From contig UQHW01000045.1 in assembly GCA_900540935.1 (NCBI GenBank), forward strand, positions 1 through 13,426: a stretch of DNA of 13,426 nt, given 5' to 3'. This stretch comes from an uncultured Collinsella sp. (GTDB lineage: Bacteria > Actinomycetota > Coriobacteriia > Coriobacteriales > Coriobacteriaceae). The notes beneath the pieces were generated by a model. It did no database searches. It had not been told where the DNA came from and worked only from the letters and a program-made list of their open reading frames with translations. Positions within the stretch are counted from its first letter, which is position 1, and each line of letters starts with the position of its first letter. Both the position numbers and the translations under genes were made by a program. Shown here piece by piece: positions 7,127 through 13,386 of this stretch.

Positions 7127-7172
7127 TCTGGCATTTATGTAGCTAAAACCAATGAGAGGCAAGGTAGCGGGA

Positions 7173-7991
7173 ATGGCTGAGATGACGCTCGAGGGTGTGG
7201 ACGCTCGTCCCGAGGACTCTGCGTTTGCCCTGGGCCGCGTACATTCGATTGAGACGATGGGAACGGTCGATGGACCTGGCATCCGCTTTGTGGTGTTTGT
7301 TCAGGGCTGCCCCATGCGCTGTGCGTATTGCCACAACCCCGATACCTGGTCGGTTAACGGCGGTACCATGGTGACCGTCGAGCACCTGATGGACGAGTTC
7401 CAGAGCAACCATGAGTTTTACCGCAGCGGTGGTATTACGGTATCCGGCGGCGAGCCGCTCCTGCAGCCCGCGTTTTTAGCCGACCTGTTCCGCGCCATGC
7501 ACAATAACCCCGATGGTCGCGTGCATACCTGCTTGGATAGCTGCGGCTATGCGTTCGATCCCGCGCATCCCGAGAAGTTCGATGCCGTACTCAACGAGAC
7601 CGACATGGTGCTGCTTGACATTAAACACGCCGATCCCGTCGAGCATAAAAAGCTGACCGGTTGCGATCCCGCACGCATTCTGGCGTTTGGTGATGAGCTC
7701 GCGCGTCGCAAGATTAAGGTTGTTATTCGCCATGTGGTGGTGCCCGGCATTACCGATACGGTTGAGGAGTGCGAGGCACTCGGTCGTCTGATTGCCCCGT
7801 GGCATAACGTGGTGGGCCTGGAGATGCTGCCGTATCACACGATGGGCGTCGTCAAGTATGAGCAGCTGGGGATTCCCTATAAGCTCGAGGGCGTTCCCCA
7901 GATGGATACCGCGCGCATGCCCGAGCTACGCAACGCCGTCATGATGGGCATGAAAAAGCGCCGCGCGGAACTCAAAAACGCTATCGGCTAG
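7173..7991 (+). CDS. pflA: Pyruvate formate-lyase activating enzyme (radical SAM)
   Basis: PflA installs the glycyl radical on pyruvate formate-lyase using S-adenosylmethionine and a 4Fe-4S cluster. The cluster motif CPMRCAYC (C46, C50, C53) is followed by HNPDTW. The family-specific GTVDGPGIRF (30-39), SGGEP (91-95), VHTCLDSCG, MVLLDIKH and LPYH segments are all present. At 272 residues it is slightly longer than the about 245 of the E. coli enzyme because of an N-terminal extension of about 20 residues. The start at 7173 is preferred for GAGGCAAGG upstream; in-frame ATGs at 7152 (no clear site) and 7182 are alternatives. No pyruvate formate-lyase gene is adjacent, which is unusual, so its partner must be elsewhere in the genome, or it serves a related glycyl-radical enzyme. 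The match to classical PflA makes the former more likely. Confidence 0.92.
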   Translation: MAEMTLEGVDARPEDSAFALGRVHSIETMGTVDGPGIRFVVFVQGCPMRCAYCHNPDTWSVNGGTMVTVEHLMDEFQSNHEFYRSGGITVSGGEPLLQPAFLADLFRAMHNNPDGRVHTCLDSCGYAFDPAHPEKFDAVLNETDMVLLDIKHADPVEHKKLTGCDPARILAFGDELARRKIKVVIRHVVVPGITDTVEECEALGRLIAPWHNVVGLEMLPYHTMGVVKYEQLGIPYKLEGVPQMDTARMPELRNAVMMGMKKRRAELKNAIG

Positions 7992-8011
7992 CGAGCCATT
8001 TTCGCCCCCAA

Positions 8012-8046
8012 GGGCACTCATTTGGGACAGACTTAAATGAGTGCCC
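8012..8046. terminator. Stem-loop after pflA
   Basis: GGGCACTCATTT (8012-8023) is exactly complementary to 8035-8046 around an 11-base loop. It begins 20 bases after the pflA stop, the expected place for a terminator, but no T run follows. Treat it as a probable transcript-end or processing hairpin. It is the first of two hairpins in the 316-base pflA to serine-hydrolase gap. Confidence 0.5.
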
Positions 8047-8081
8047 CCGGGCACCAAGTTGATTGCCAAAGAGCTCCGTCA

Positions 8082-8161
8082 AGTTGCGGTGGAATAGTTC
8101 TTGTTTTTTGGCTTATGCCGCCCAAACAGGAACTATTCCACCGCAACTGCGTTTTGGGCGG
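8082..8161. repeat. 19-bp inverted repeat with an alternative internal pairing
   Basis: Bases 8082-8100 are exactly complementary to 8130-8148, with a 29-base spacer. Within the spacer, CCGCCCAAA (8119-8127) is complementary to TTTGGGCGG (8153-8161) just outside the right arm, so a second helix is possible that is interlocked with the first (pseudoknot-like) or competes with it. No protein gene overlaps it. It could be a small non-autonomous repeat element or a structured RNA. The rest of the gap (8162-8307) shows only a candidate promoter, TTGGAA (8242-8247), 16 bases, TATTAT (8264-8269), for the next gene. Confidence 0.6.
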
Positions 8162-8307
8162 AGATGCGCAACAGAATCGGTGTATTTGCATAGAAACGCT
8201 TGTGGTTTCTTTAAAGACGCCTTAAACGCCGCTGAATATCTTTGGAAAGAAATGCCTGCTCGGTATTATGCTGCTCGTATATAAAACGGTAGCAATCAGG
8301 AGACCAC

Positions 8308-9426
8308 GTGCGAAATAACGCATCGCGGGACGAGTATGTGCCGCAGCATAGCAGCAGATATGAGACGAAGGGCACGTCTTCGCGTGGCCTCGCTGACGCT
8401 CGCATCCGCGTGACGAAGATTGCTGCCATTGGGATGCTAACGTTGGCGGTTATTATCCTCGGAATTACCGCCAAAACCTACGCGTCGGAGCGAATGGCAC
8501 ACTCAGATGCGTCAACGGTGCAGACGCAAAACAAAAAGGTCTCTGAATCTAAAGCCACCGCAAGTCAAACCCTGTCGACAGCGAGCCTCAAGACGAGGCT
8601 TTCGAAGGCGGACTTTAACGATATTCCCTCAGGCGATACCGTGCAGACCTTCTCACTGGTTGATGACCAGATCCCCGCCCTGGAGGATGAGAGCCTCGCC
8701 GCGCTCCAAGATGCCCTTGATCAGGCCAAGGAATTGGGCGATGTGGGCGTGGTGTTCTACGACCTGTCAAGTGGCAAGGGCGTGACGTATAACGCCGATG
8801 TCGAGGTTTACGGTGCGAGTAGTTATAAGGCGCTCTATGTGCTCTACGTCTGTGAATCCCTGGTCGAGACAGGGCAAGTATCGCTCGATGATACTCTGGG
8901 CACCTATGGCGGCTACAGTATGGGCTGGCTGACGGTTCGCGAACTCATCGAGGCCTCGGTCGTTAATTCGGACAACGATTCGTTTATTGCGTTACGCGCG
9001 GCGTTTGACCGTGTCGGTTACGAGGATTGGATTGTCGGTCTTGGCATCGATTACGATACCGCACTCGATCCGATGAGTGATTTTCCCACTTATTGCCCGC
9101 GCACCTCGGCCAAGTTGTGGTGCGAGATGAGCGAGTATCTGAGCCATGATACCGAGACGTCACAATGGCTGTCGGGCCTTCTGGCCTCTACGGCCCGATC
9201 GTTTATTCGTGACGGCATTGCGGACGACCAAGCCTTGGTGCGCAACAAGGCAGGCTGGATTAGCGAGGATGGTTGCTATTCGACATGCGATGCGGGCCTT
9301 ATCGACATCGATGGCCGTACCTATGTCATGAGCATCATGACATCGATGCCGTGGAGCGACCGCTCGAGCGAGGTTACGGCTGCGATTGCAAAGGCCCTGT
9401 TTGATACGCGAGCTGCGCTGGCCTAG
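8308..9426 (+). CDS. Membrane-anchored class A beta-lactamase-fold serine hydrolase
   Basis: This 372-residue protein starts at GTG 8308 with AGGAG (8299-8303) in front. Residues 37-59 form one membrane helix near the N terminus, then comes a low-complexity Ser/Thr/Lys linker (about 65-100), and from about 125 a beta-lactamase-like domain. Active-site motifs are present: SSYK (S171 and K174, the SxxK pair), SDN (221-223) and KAG (314-316) in place of the usual KTG/KSG. The domain should face outside, anchored to the membrane. It may be a peptidoglycan-related carboxypeptidase/transpeptidase-like enzyme or a beta-lactamase; activity on antibiotics cannot be read from sequence. The altered third motif and the tether make it unlike a typical resistance enzyme. 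It stands alone, followed by mtnN after 78 bases. Confidence 0.82.
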   Translation: MRNNASRDEYVPQHSSRYETKGTSSRGLADARIRVTKIAAIGMLTLAVIILGITAKTYASERMAHSDASTVQTQNKKVSESKATASQTLSTASLKTRLSKADFNDIPSGDTVQTFSLVDDQIPALEDESLAALQDALDQAKELGDVGVVFYDLSSGKGVTYNADVEVYGASSYKALYVLYVCESLVETGQVSLDDTLGTYGGYSMGWLTVRELIEASVVNSDNDSFIALRAAFDRVGYEDWIVGLGIDYDTALDPMSDFPTYCPRTSAKLWCEMSEYLSHDTETSQWLSGLLASTARSFIRDGIADDQALVRNKAGWISEDGCYSTCDAGLIDIDGRTYVMSIMTSMPWSDRSSEVTAAIAKALFDTRAALA

Positions 9427-9433
9427 CGTGTTC

Positions 9434-9450
9434 GTTTGACGAGGTCAAAC
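9434..9450. promoter_or_regulatory. Short dyad upstream of mtnN
   Basis: GTTTGAC, three bases, GTCAAAC: a perfect 7-bp dyad 8 bases after the serine-hydrolase stop. It contains TTGACG (9436-9441), which with TACCAT (9461-9466, spacing 19) could be a weak mtnN promoter. It may be an operator over that -35 or a small hairpin; the lack of a T run argues against an intrinsic terminator. Confidence 0.35.
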
Positions 9451-9504
9451 AAAATGCTGGTACCATACCGTGGTTGAGAATTTCGTATAGGTTTGGGGAA
9501 TGGC

Positions 9505-10245
9505 ATGGCTACCATCGCGATTATCGGTGCACTCGAAAAAGAGATCATGCAGATTAAGGAAGAGTTGAGCGACGTTTGCGAGGCACAGGAGGCAGGCTTG
9601 ACCGTTGTGAGCGGTGAGTTCGACGGTCTGACGCTTGTCGCCACAACGGCGGGCATGGGCACGGTGAATGCCGCTGCCGCAACACAGCACCTCATTAGCA
9701 AGTATGCTCCGCAGGCAGTTGTGCTTTCGGGTATCGCGGGCGGTTTGAACCCCAAGCTCCATATCGACGACGTGGTCATCGGCAAACGCCTGCGCTATCT
9801 GGATACCGATACCGCGCTTATCGCCGAGTCTGCACCGGGGCTCGAGGAGTTTGGCTCGGCGCCTGCGCTGGTCGATATTGCTGCCGATGTGCTTGCTGAG
9901 CATGGGTTTGTTGATGCTTCGACAAATGCAGCCGCTTCGAACAAGGGCGCCAAGCAGTTCCTGGTCGGTACGATTGCCACGGGTAACCGCTTTGTGACGG
10001 GTACCGCCATGCGCAACGACGCTATCGAGGCGACGCATGCCGATTGTGTCGGCATGGAGGGCGCGGCAATTGCCCATGTCGCAACTAAAAATGGTGTCGA
10101 TTGCCTGGTGCTGCGCGCTATCAGCGATAATTGTGACGAGGCGTACGATGCGATTTGCGACCGCGAGTTCGACCTGTTCGAGTATGCCCGTACCGCGAGT
10201 GGCATTACGCTCGATATCGTTCGCCGTATCGCTGCTATCTATTAG
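9505..10245 (+). CDS. mtnN: 5'-methylthioadenosine/S-adenosylhomocysteine nucleosidase
   Basis: This 246-residue enzyme (Pfs/MTAN) removes adenine from methylthioadenosine and S-adenosylhomocysteine, feeding methionine salvage and the activated methyl cycle in the cytoplasm. Visible family features are the N-terminal IGALEKE (E13 aligns with catalytic Glu12 of the E. coli enzyme), TTAGMGTVNAAAATQ, SGIAGGLNP, the ribose-binding GMEGAAIAHVA (M184, E185) and AISDNCD with the catalytic aspartate D208. The start at 9505 is preferred because GGGGA (9496-9500) lies just upstream and the protein then begins at the first strand; a TTG at 9493 in the same frame is less likely. It is followed by engB with 38 bases between and may be cotranscribed with it. 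Confidence 0.93.
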   Translation: MATIAIIGALEKEIMQIKEELSDVCEAQEAGLTVVSGEFDGLTLVATTAGMGTVNAAAATQHLISKYAPQAVVLSGIAGGLNPKLHIDDVVIGKRLRYLDTDTALIAESAPGLEEFGSAPALVDIAADVLAEHGFVDASTNAAASNKGAKQFLVGTIATGNRFVTGTAMRNDAIEATHADCVGMEGAAIAHVATKNGVDCLVLRAISDNCDEAYDAICDREFDLFEYARTASGITLDIVRRIAAIY

Positions 10246-10283
10246 CGCGCTCTTTTGTAAGAACCTACGACCAAGGAGTGTCC

Positions 10284-10874
10284 ATGGCCGATTCCATTAA
10301 CTACCAGCTTGCCAAGTTTGTCGCCAGCTATGGCAAGGTCTCGCAGATCCCCGAGTCCACCTGTCCCGAGGTGAGCTTCGTCGGCCGCTCCAACGTGGGC
10401 AAGTCGTCGATCATGAACAAGCTTTTTGGCCGCAAGAACCTCGTCAAGGTTTCGAGCACGCCGGGCAAGACGAGCAACATCAACTTCTTCGAGGCCGACG
10501 ACGTGCACTTCGTCGACCTGCCGGGTTATGGTTTCGCCCGTCGTTCCAAGGCCGAGCGTGACCGCTGGGCAGAACTTATCGGCGACTTCTTCGACTCGGA
10601 GCGCAGCTTTAACCTGGTCGTGTCGCTGGTGGATATTCGTCACGACCCGAGCAAGCTCGACCATGACATGATCGACTACCTGCAGGGCAACGAGTTCAAC
10701 TTTATCGTCTGCCTCACCAAGGCCGACAAGTTCAGCCGCACCCAGCAGGCCCGCCAGGCAGCAGCCATCAAAAAGCAGCTCAACGTCCCGGCCGAGAACG
10801 TAATCATCACAAGCTCCCAAACCGGCACCGGCATCGACGAACTCAAAAAGCGCATCGCCGAGGCCTGTCTCTAG
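10284..10874 (+). CDS. engB: Ribosome-assembly GTPase EngB/YsxC
   Basis: This 196-residue protein is the normal EngB (YihA/YsxC) size. It has the full set of GTPase motifs: G1 GRSNVGKS (34-41), switch I STPGKTSNINFF (58-69), G3 DLPGYGFA (78-85), G4 TKAD (145-148) and G5 SSQTGTG (177-183). These proteins bind the large ribosomal subunit during assembly and are essential in many bacteria. The start at 10284 is chosen for AAGGAG at 10273-10278; the frame is open upstream to 10155, but that region overlaps the end of mtnN. A strong terminator follows at 10911-10961. This is the last clearly core gene before the AT-richer stretch to the right. Confidence 0.94.
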   Translation: MADSINYQLAKFVASYGKVSQIPESTCPEVSFVGRSNVGKSSIMNKLFGRKNLVKVSSTPGKTSNINFFEADDVHFVDLPGYGFARRSKAERDRWAELIGDFFDSERSFNLVVSLVDIRHDPSKLDHDMIDYLQGNEFNFIVCLTKADKFSRTQQARQAAAIKKQLNVPAENVIITSSQTGTGIDELKKRIAEACL

Positions 10875-10911
10875 TAGGGGCTCTTGGCAGGCAATAGTTT
10901 GCATCTATCTA

Positions 10912-10927
10912 TATCACCCCAGTGATA
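10912..10927. promoter_or_regulatory. Putative operator of the DUF3990/HTH module, copy 1
   Basis: TATCAC-CCCA-GTGATA is a 16-bp dyad with 6-bp half-sites, a fitting size for a dimeric XRE-type repressor such as the HTH protein encoded two genes on. A second copy in inverted orientation lies 29 bp away. Binding is inferred from position and symmetry. Confidence 0.5.
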
Positions 10928-10940
10928 GTTGTTGGTACAC

Positions 10941-10956
10941 TATCACTGGGGTGATA
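10941..10956. promoter_or_regulatory. Putative operator of the DUF3990/HTH module, copy 2
   Basis: TATCAC-TGGG-GTGATA is the exact reverse complement of the site at 10912-10927. It ends 19 bases before the DUF3990 start, so a bound protein would cover the region where transcription of the module must begin or pass. Confidence 0.5.
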
Positions 10957-10975
10957 TTTTTGTTTGGAGGTCACA

Positions 10976-11659
10976 ATGGAGCTTTGGCACGGGTCGGAGG
11001 CTGTTGTCGAGCATCCGTCGTTGGATAAATGCAGACAATTCAATGACTATGGGTGTGGGTTTTATTGCACGCCACATGAGGAAATGGCAATGGAGTGGGC
11101 ATGTCGGACCGAGTCCGATGGTATCGCGAATCGATATGAGCTCGATATGGATGGTCTCGCGGTCTTGGATTTGGAGTCCGGGGAGTTTTCAATTCTCAAT
11201 TGGCTCGCGATTTTGGCTAACAATAGGGAGTTCAATGTTTCGACACCGCTGGCGCGCGAAGGGCTTCGCTATCTGCTGGATAACTGCCTGATTGATATTT
11301 CTCCCTATGACGTTATTCGAGGCTATCGCGCCGACGATTCCTATTTCTCGTTTGCAAGACAGTTTGTCAGCGGCATGATCTCGCTCAGGCAGCTGCAACG
11401 TATCATGCGCTTGGGTGATTTGGGTATCCAATATGCTCTTATGAGCGAGTGCGCATTTTCGGCGATTAGATTCTGCGATTGGAAGCAGGCTTTGGGGTCT
11501 GAGTTTTATCCCAAGCGTTTTGAGCGAGAGCAGAATGCTCGACGCAAATACTTGGATACGGTTAACGGGTTCGATTCCGAAGGTATCGACATTAGGGATT
11601 TAATGGCAGGGAGGGTTGATTTAAATGATCCAAGAGTTAACGGATTGTGGGCCGAGTAG
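10976..11659 (+). CDS. DUF3990 protein, ADP-ribosyltransferase-fold putative toxin
   Basis: This 227-residue protein resembles the DUF3990 family, which belongs to the ADP-ribosyltransferase fold group and is often paired with a small regulator as a toxin-antitoxin unit. Signature segments are LWHGS (H5), FNDYGCGFYCTPHEEMAMEWA (about 22-42), VIRGYRADDSYFSFARQF (113-130) and LGDLGIQYALMSECAF (Q152, E158). H5, Y25 or Y30 and E158 could form the H-Y-E type catalytic triad of this fold; that assignment is inferred. The start at 10976 is chosen for TTTGGAGG five bases upstream. The next gene overlaps its end by 35 bases, implying translational coupling. AT-richer base use than the genes to the left suggests acquisition. 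Target and toxicity cannot be read from sequence. Confidence 0.75.
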   Translation: MELWHGSEAVVEHPSLDKCRQFNDYGCGFYCTPHEEMAMEWACRTESDGIANRYELDMDGLAVLDLESGEFSILNWLAILANNREFNVSTPLAREGLRYLLDNCLIDISPYDVIRGYRADDSYFSFARQFVSGMISLRQLQRIMRLGDLGIQYALMSECAFSAIRFCDWKQALGSEFYPKRFEREQNARRKYLDTVNGFDSEGIDIRDLMAGRVDLNDPRVNGLWAE

Positions 11660-12323
11660 GACATATCCCGTCTACTACCTTGAGGATGCAATGAACAACC
11701 TTGGCGACTGCTTTGACTATGCCGTGAACGACTATGGAGCGGAAGGGTCCGAGGTCGCTGAGCTCTTTTGCCTGAGTGGTGTAGCTCGCGAGTACGAACG
11801 CGGCAACGCATGGGTCGTATCGGGAAAATCAGGTGTTGAGCTGTTCGCACTTATCGCCGAAAGGTCGGGATATCAAAGCGGGTCTATACCGGACCGCACC
11901 TATCGTTTTGAGAAGACGCCGGAGTATTGGACAGGCTGGATATTGGCATATCTGCAATGGCGTCTGGGCGAGTCTTTCGAAGACCTGCTGCATGTCGTTC
12001 CGTTCGATGCGCTGTGCAATATGTATTACCCCTGGCACGAAGCCTCAGAGGAGCGTGTGGCGCGTCTTGTTTGCGATATAGCGAAGAAAACACCTCGTCA
12101 AACCAAACTTGCGTTAGCAAGAAAGAGGCTCAAGAAAACCCAACAAGATCTGGCATACGAATCGGGTGTGTCACTCCGCTCAATCCAAATGTACGAGCAG
12201 CGCCAGAGAAACATCAATGAAGCTTCGGTAACAAGCGTAAGAGCCATAGCAAAAGCCCTCCACTGCAACATCGAAGATCTCCTAGAGCCAGTCTTCGAAT
12301 ACAAAGAAACCAGCGCAGCCTAA
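11625..12323 (+). CDS. HTH (XRE-type) protein with a large N-terminal domain, putative antitoxin/autoregulator
   Basis: This 232-residue protein has a C-terminal Cro/C1-type helix-turn-helix at about residues 160-222 (LALARKRLKKTQQDLAYESG, then VSLRSIQMYEQRQRNINEAS). The first 150 residues form a separate domain that I cannot assign to a named family; it is acidic and rich in Trp/Tyr, with YWTGWILAYLQWRLG (about 101-115) standing out. The start at 11625 has AGGGAGGG at 11609-11616. It overlaps the DUF3990 gene by 35 bases in another frame, so the putative toxin comes first and the putative antitoxin second. The HTH probably binds the paired TATCAC-N4-GTGATA sites in front of the module, while the N-terminal domain would be the candidate toxin-neutralising part. 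Both roles are inferred. Confidence 0.75.
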   Translation: MIQELTDCGPSRTYPVYYLEDAMNNLGDCFDYAVNDYGAEGSEVAELFCLSGVAREYERGNAWVVSGKSGVELFALIAERSGYQSGSIPDRTYRFEKTPEYWTGWILAYLQWRLGESFEDLLHVVPFDALCNMYYPWHEASEERVARLVCDIAKKTPRQTKLALARKRLKKTQQDLAYESGVSLRSIQMYEQRQRNINEASVTSVRAIAKALHCNIEDLLEPVFEYKETSAA

Positions 12324-12471
12324 CCCAATTTATTGCCGAGGTTTGTATCTAGTAAGCAATCCTTACCAGCAAGAGTCCCTACCAATAGAAAGCGGCTTAA
12401 AGGGCCGAAATCGTATGAATGGCATTGCGACTTCCAAATGGGTGACTGCTGCTTGAAAAGCTATAGAAATA

Positions 12472-12491
12472 GGGGCCGATTTAACGGCCCC
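12472..12491 (-). terminator. Hairpin downstream of the minus-strand gene pair
   Basis: GGGGCCG (12472-12478) pairs exactly with 12485-12491 around a 6-base loop. On the minus strand it begins 35 bases after the stop of the 34-residue gene and is followed by CTATTTCTAT, a weak T-rich tail. It is a plausible terminator for the minus-strand pair. Confidence 0.4.
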
Positions 12492-12525
12492 AAGCATCGC
12501 ATAAATGGCATATACGTTTTATCAA

Positions 12526-12630
12526 CTATTTCTTGTTTTTAACCCATTTGCAGATACGCCAAATAAACACTCCGACGAGAATCCAAACGAGAGCGATCAT
12601 AATGTCTGAGCGTGCAGGAATTGGGATCAT
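12526..12630 (-). CDS. 34-residue single-pass membrane microprotein
   Basis: This small reading frame runs from ATG at 12630 to TAG at 12526. It is preceded at four bases by GAGGAAG, the best-placed ribosome site on this strand of the region. The product starts MIPIPARSD, continues with one hydrophobic helix (about residues 10-25, IMIALVWILVGVFIWRI) and ends in a basic tail (KWVKNKK), the usual inside-positive layout. It starts 24 bases after the stop of the secreted-protein gene at 12655-13185, so the two are probably cotranscribed. I do not recognise a family. It may assist, anchor or protect against the secreted partner, but this is a guess from gene order alone. Confidence 0.6.
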   Translation of the reverse strand: MIPIPARSDIMIALVWILVGVFIWRICKWVKNKK

Positions 12631-12654
12631 TGAACTTCCTCAATTGATGTGAGT

Positions 12655-13185
12655 CTAGTTTGCATAGGTGTGGAGCGTGCTGCCTTCCATGGTCGCTTGC
12701 AACACGGCGATACCGGACGTCATCCCCATCGATTCATAGTTGAGTCGATATGTCGCCTGTTTCGAGTTCCATATAAAGGACTCGTTAGTTACCGTACAGC
12801 CGATAGTCGTATAGTTTTGTCCCCAAGCGCTGGTAATGAGCGAGTTCGCTATCTTGATCTTGAATTCGCGATAAATAAAAGGACTGTTGTAATAGATAGT
12901 CCAAGTTCCAGATGCGTTGTTGTAGTAACTGTCCCATATCAGGCTGGGCTCATTGGTTTTTTTAATTCCTATTACTGCAACGGTCCCATCCTTAAGCTTG
13001 ATTTGATGAGACTGCTCGGGACCTTTCGTTAAATCAAAATCTTGGGTTGCGCCAGAAATTGCGACAGCATCGCTTTCTGCAGCATAAGCAGTCGAAGGGC
13101 TAAACGAGAAACATATCGGTAATATCAAAAGTATCGAGAGGAAAAACGAAGCTTTGAGTGTGCGTAACTCTTTGACCACCTCCAT
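12655..13185 (-). CDS. Secreted protein, DUF5626-like
   Basis: This 176-residue protein has a clear signal peptide: basic start (KELRTLK), hydrophobic core (about residues 13-28) and a likely cut after AYA (residues 33-35). The mature part of about 140 residues reads as a small beta-rich domain: QDFDLTKGPEQSHQIKLKDG near its start, then GTWTIYYNSPFIYREFKIKI, then SKQATYRLNY and MTSGIAVLQATM near the end. This pattern resembles DUF5626 proteins as I remember them; the assignment is tentative and their function is unknown to me. The ATG at 13185 has only a weak upstream site; GTG at 13179 is the only close alternative. An ATAAAC-A-GTTTAT dyad lies upstream at 13216-13228 and may be a control site. 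The partner gene for a small membrane protein follows directly. Confidence 0.7.
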   Translation of the reverse strand: MEVVKELRTLKASFFLSILLILPICFSFSPSTAYAAESDAVAISGATQDFDLTKGPEQSHQIKLKDGTVAVIGIKKTNEPSLIWDSYYNNASGTWTIYYNSPFIYREFKIKIANSLITSAWGQNYTTIGCTVTNESFIWNSKQATYRLNYESMGMTSGIAVLQATMEGSTLHTYAN

Positions 13186-13215
13186 ACTGCGATGCCTAGT
13201 TAAATAGTAGCATAG

Positions 13216-13228
13216 ATAAACAGTTTAT
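13216..13228. promoter_or_regulatory. Short dyad upstream of the secreted-protein gene
   Basis: ATAAAC-A-GTTTAT is a perfect 13-bp dyad about 30 bases before the minus-strand start at 13185, in an AT-rich stretch where the promoter should lie. It could be an operator; chance is possible at this AT content. Confidence 0.3.
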
Positions 13229-13296
13229 TATGTAACCTAAAAAGCCCCTATCTGCCCGGCGCCCCTTCCCTTGATTATCGACTTCATCCGAACACC

Positions 13297-13334
13297 TCCC
13301 ACATTCATCCGTACATGTACGGATGAATGTGGGA
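13297..13334. repeat. Perfect 38-bp palindrome without a loop
   Basis: Bases 13297-13315 are the exact reverse complement of 13316-13334 (each 19 bases; the right half is tgtacggatgaatgtggga). There is no spacer, so it is a true two-fold symmetric site and not a normal terminator. It sits at the change from AT-rich to very GC-rich sequence and 52 bases before the partial gene at the right edge. It may be two abutted terminal repeats of a mobile element, or a large operator. Confidence 0.75.
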
Positions 13335-13386
13335 ACCCGATACCCTGAGGGCCGGACCGGCCGGCCCCGGAAGATCGGAGGACGGC

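Larger units (their letters stand above)
10911..10961 (+). terminator. Intrinsic terminator after engB, built from two dyad operators
   Basis: Bases 10911-10929 are exactly complementary to 10939-10957 (19 bp, 9-base loop), followed by TTTTT (10957-10961): an excellent intrinsic terminator 36 bases after engB. Each arm also holds a dyad of its own, TATCAC-N4-GTGATA, at 10912-10927 and 10941-10956. The DUF3990 gene starts only 14 bases after the T run, with its ribosome site inside that gap. Confidence 0.85.

Noticed and set aside
8037..8284. Two short overlapping open frames in the gap after pflA
   Set aside because: They run through two strong hairpins, lack ribosome sites and have no protein-like pattern; the gap is better explained as structured non-coding DNA.
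10911..10957. Possible CRISPR repeat or leader
   Set aside because: There are only two inverted copies with one short spacer and no Cas genes; it is a terminator/operator.
12333..12542. A 69-codon + strand open frame after the HTH gene
   Set aside because: No ribosome site, no recognisable domain, and it runs through a hairpin and into the convergent microprotein gene.
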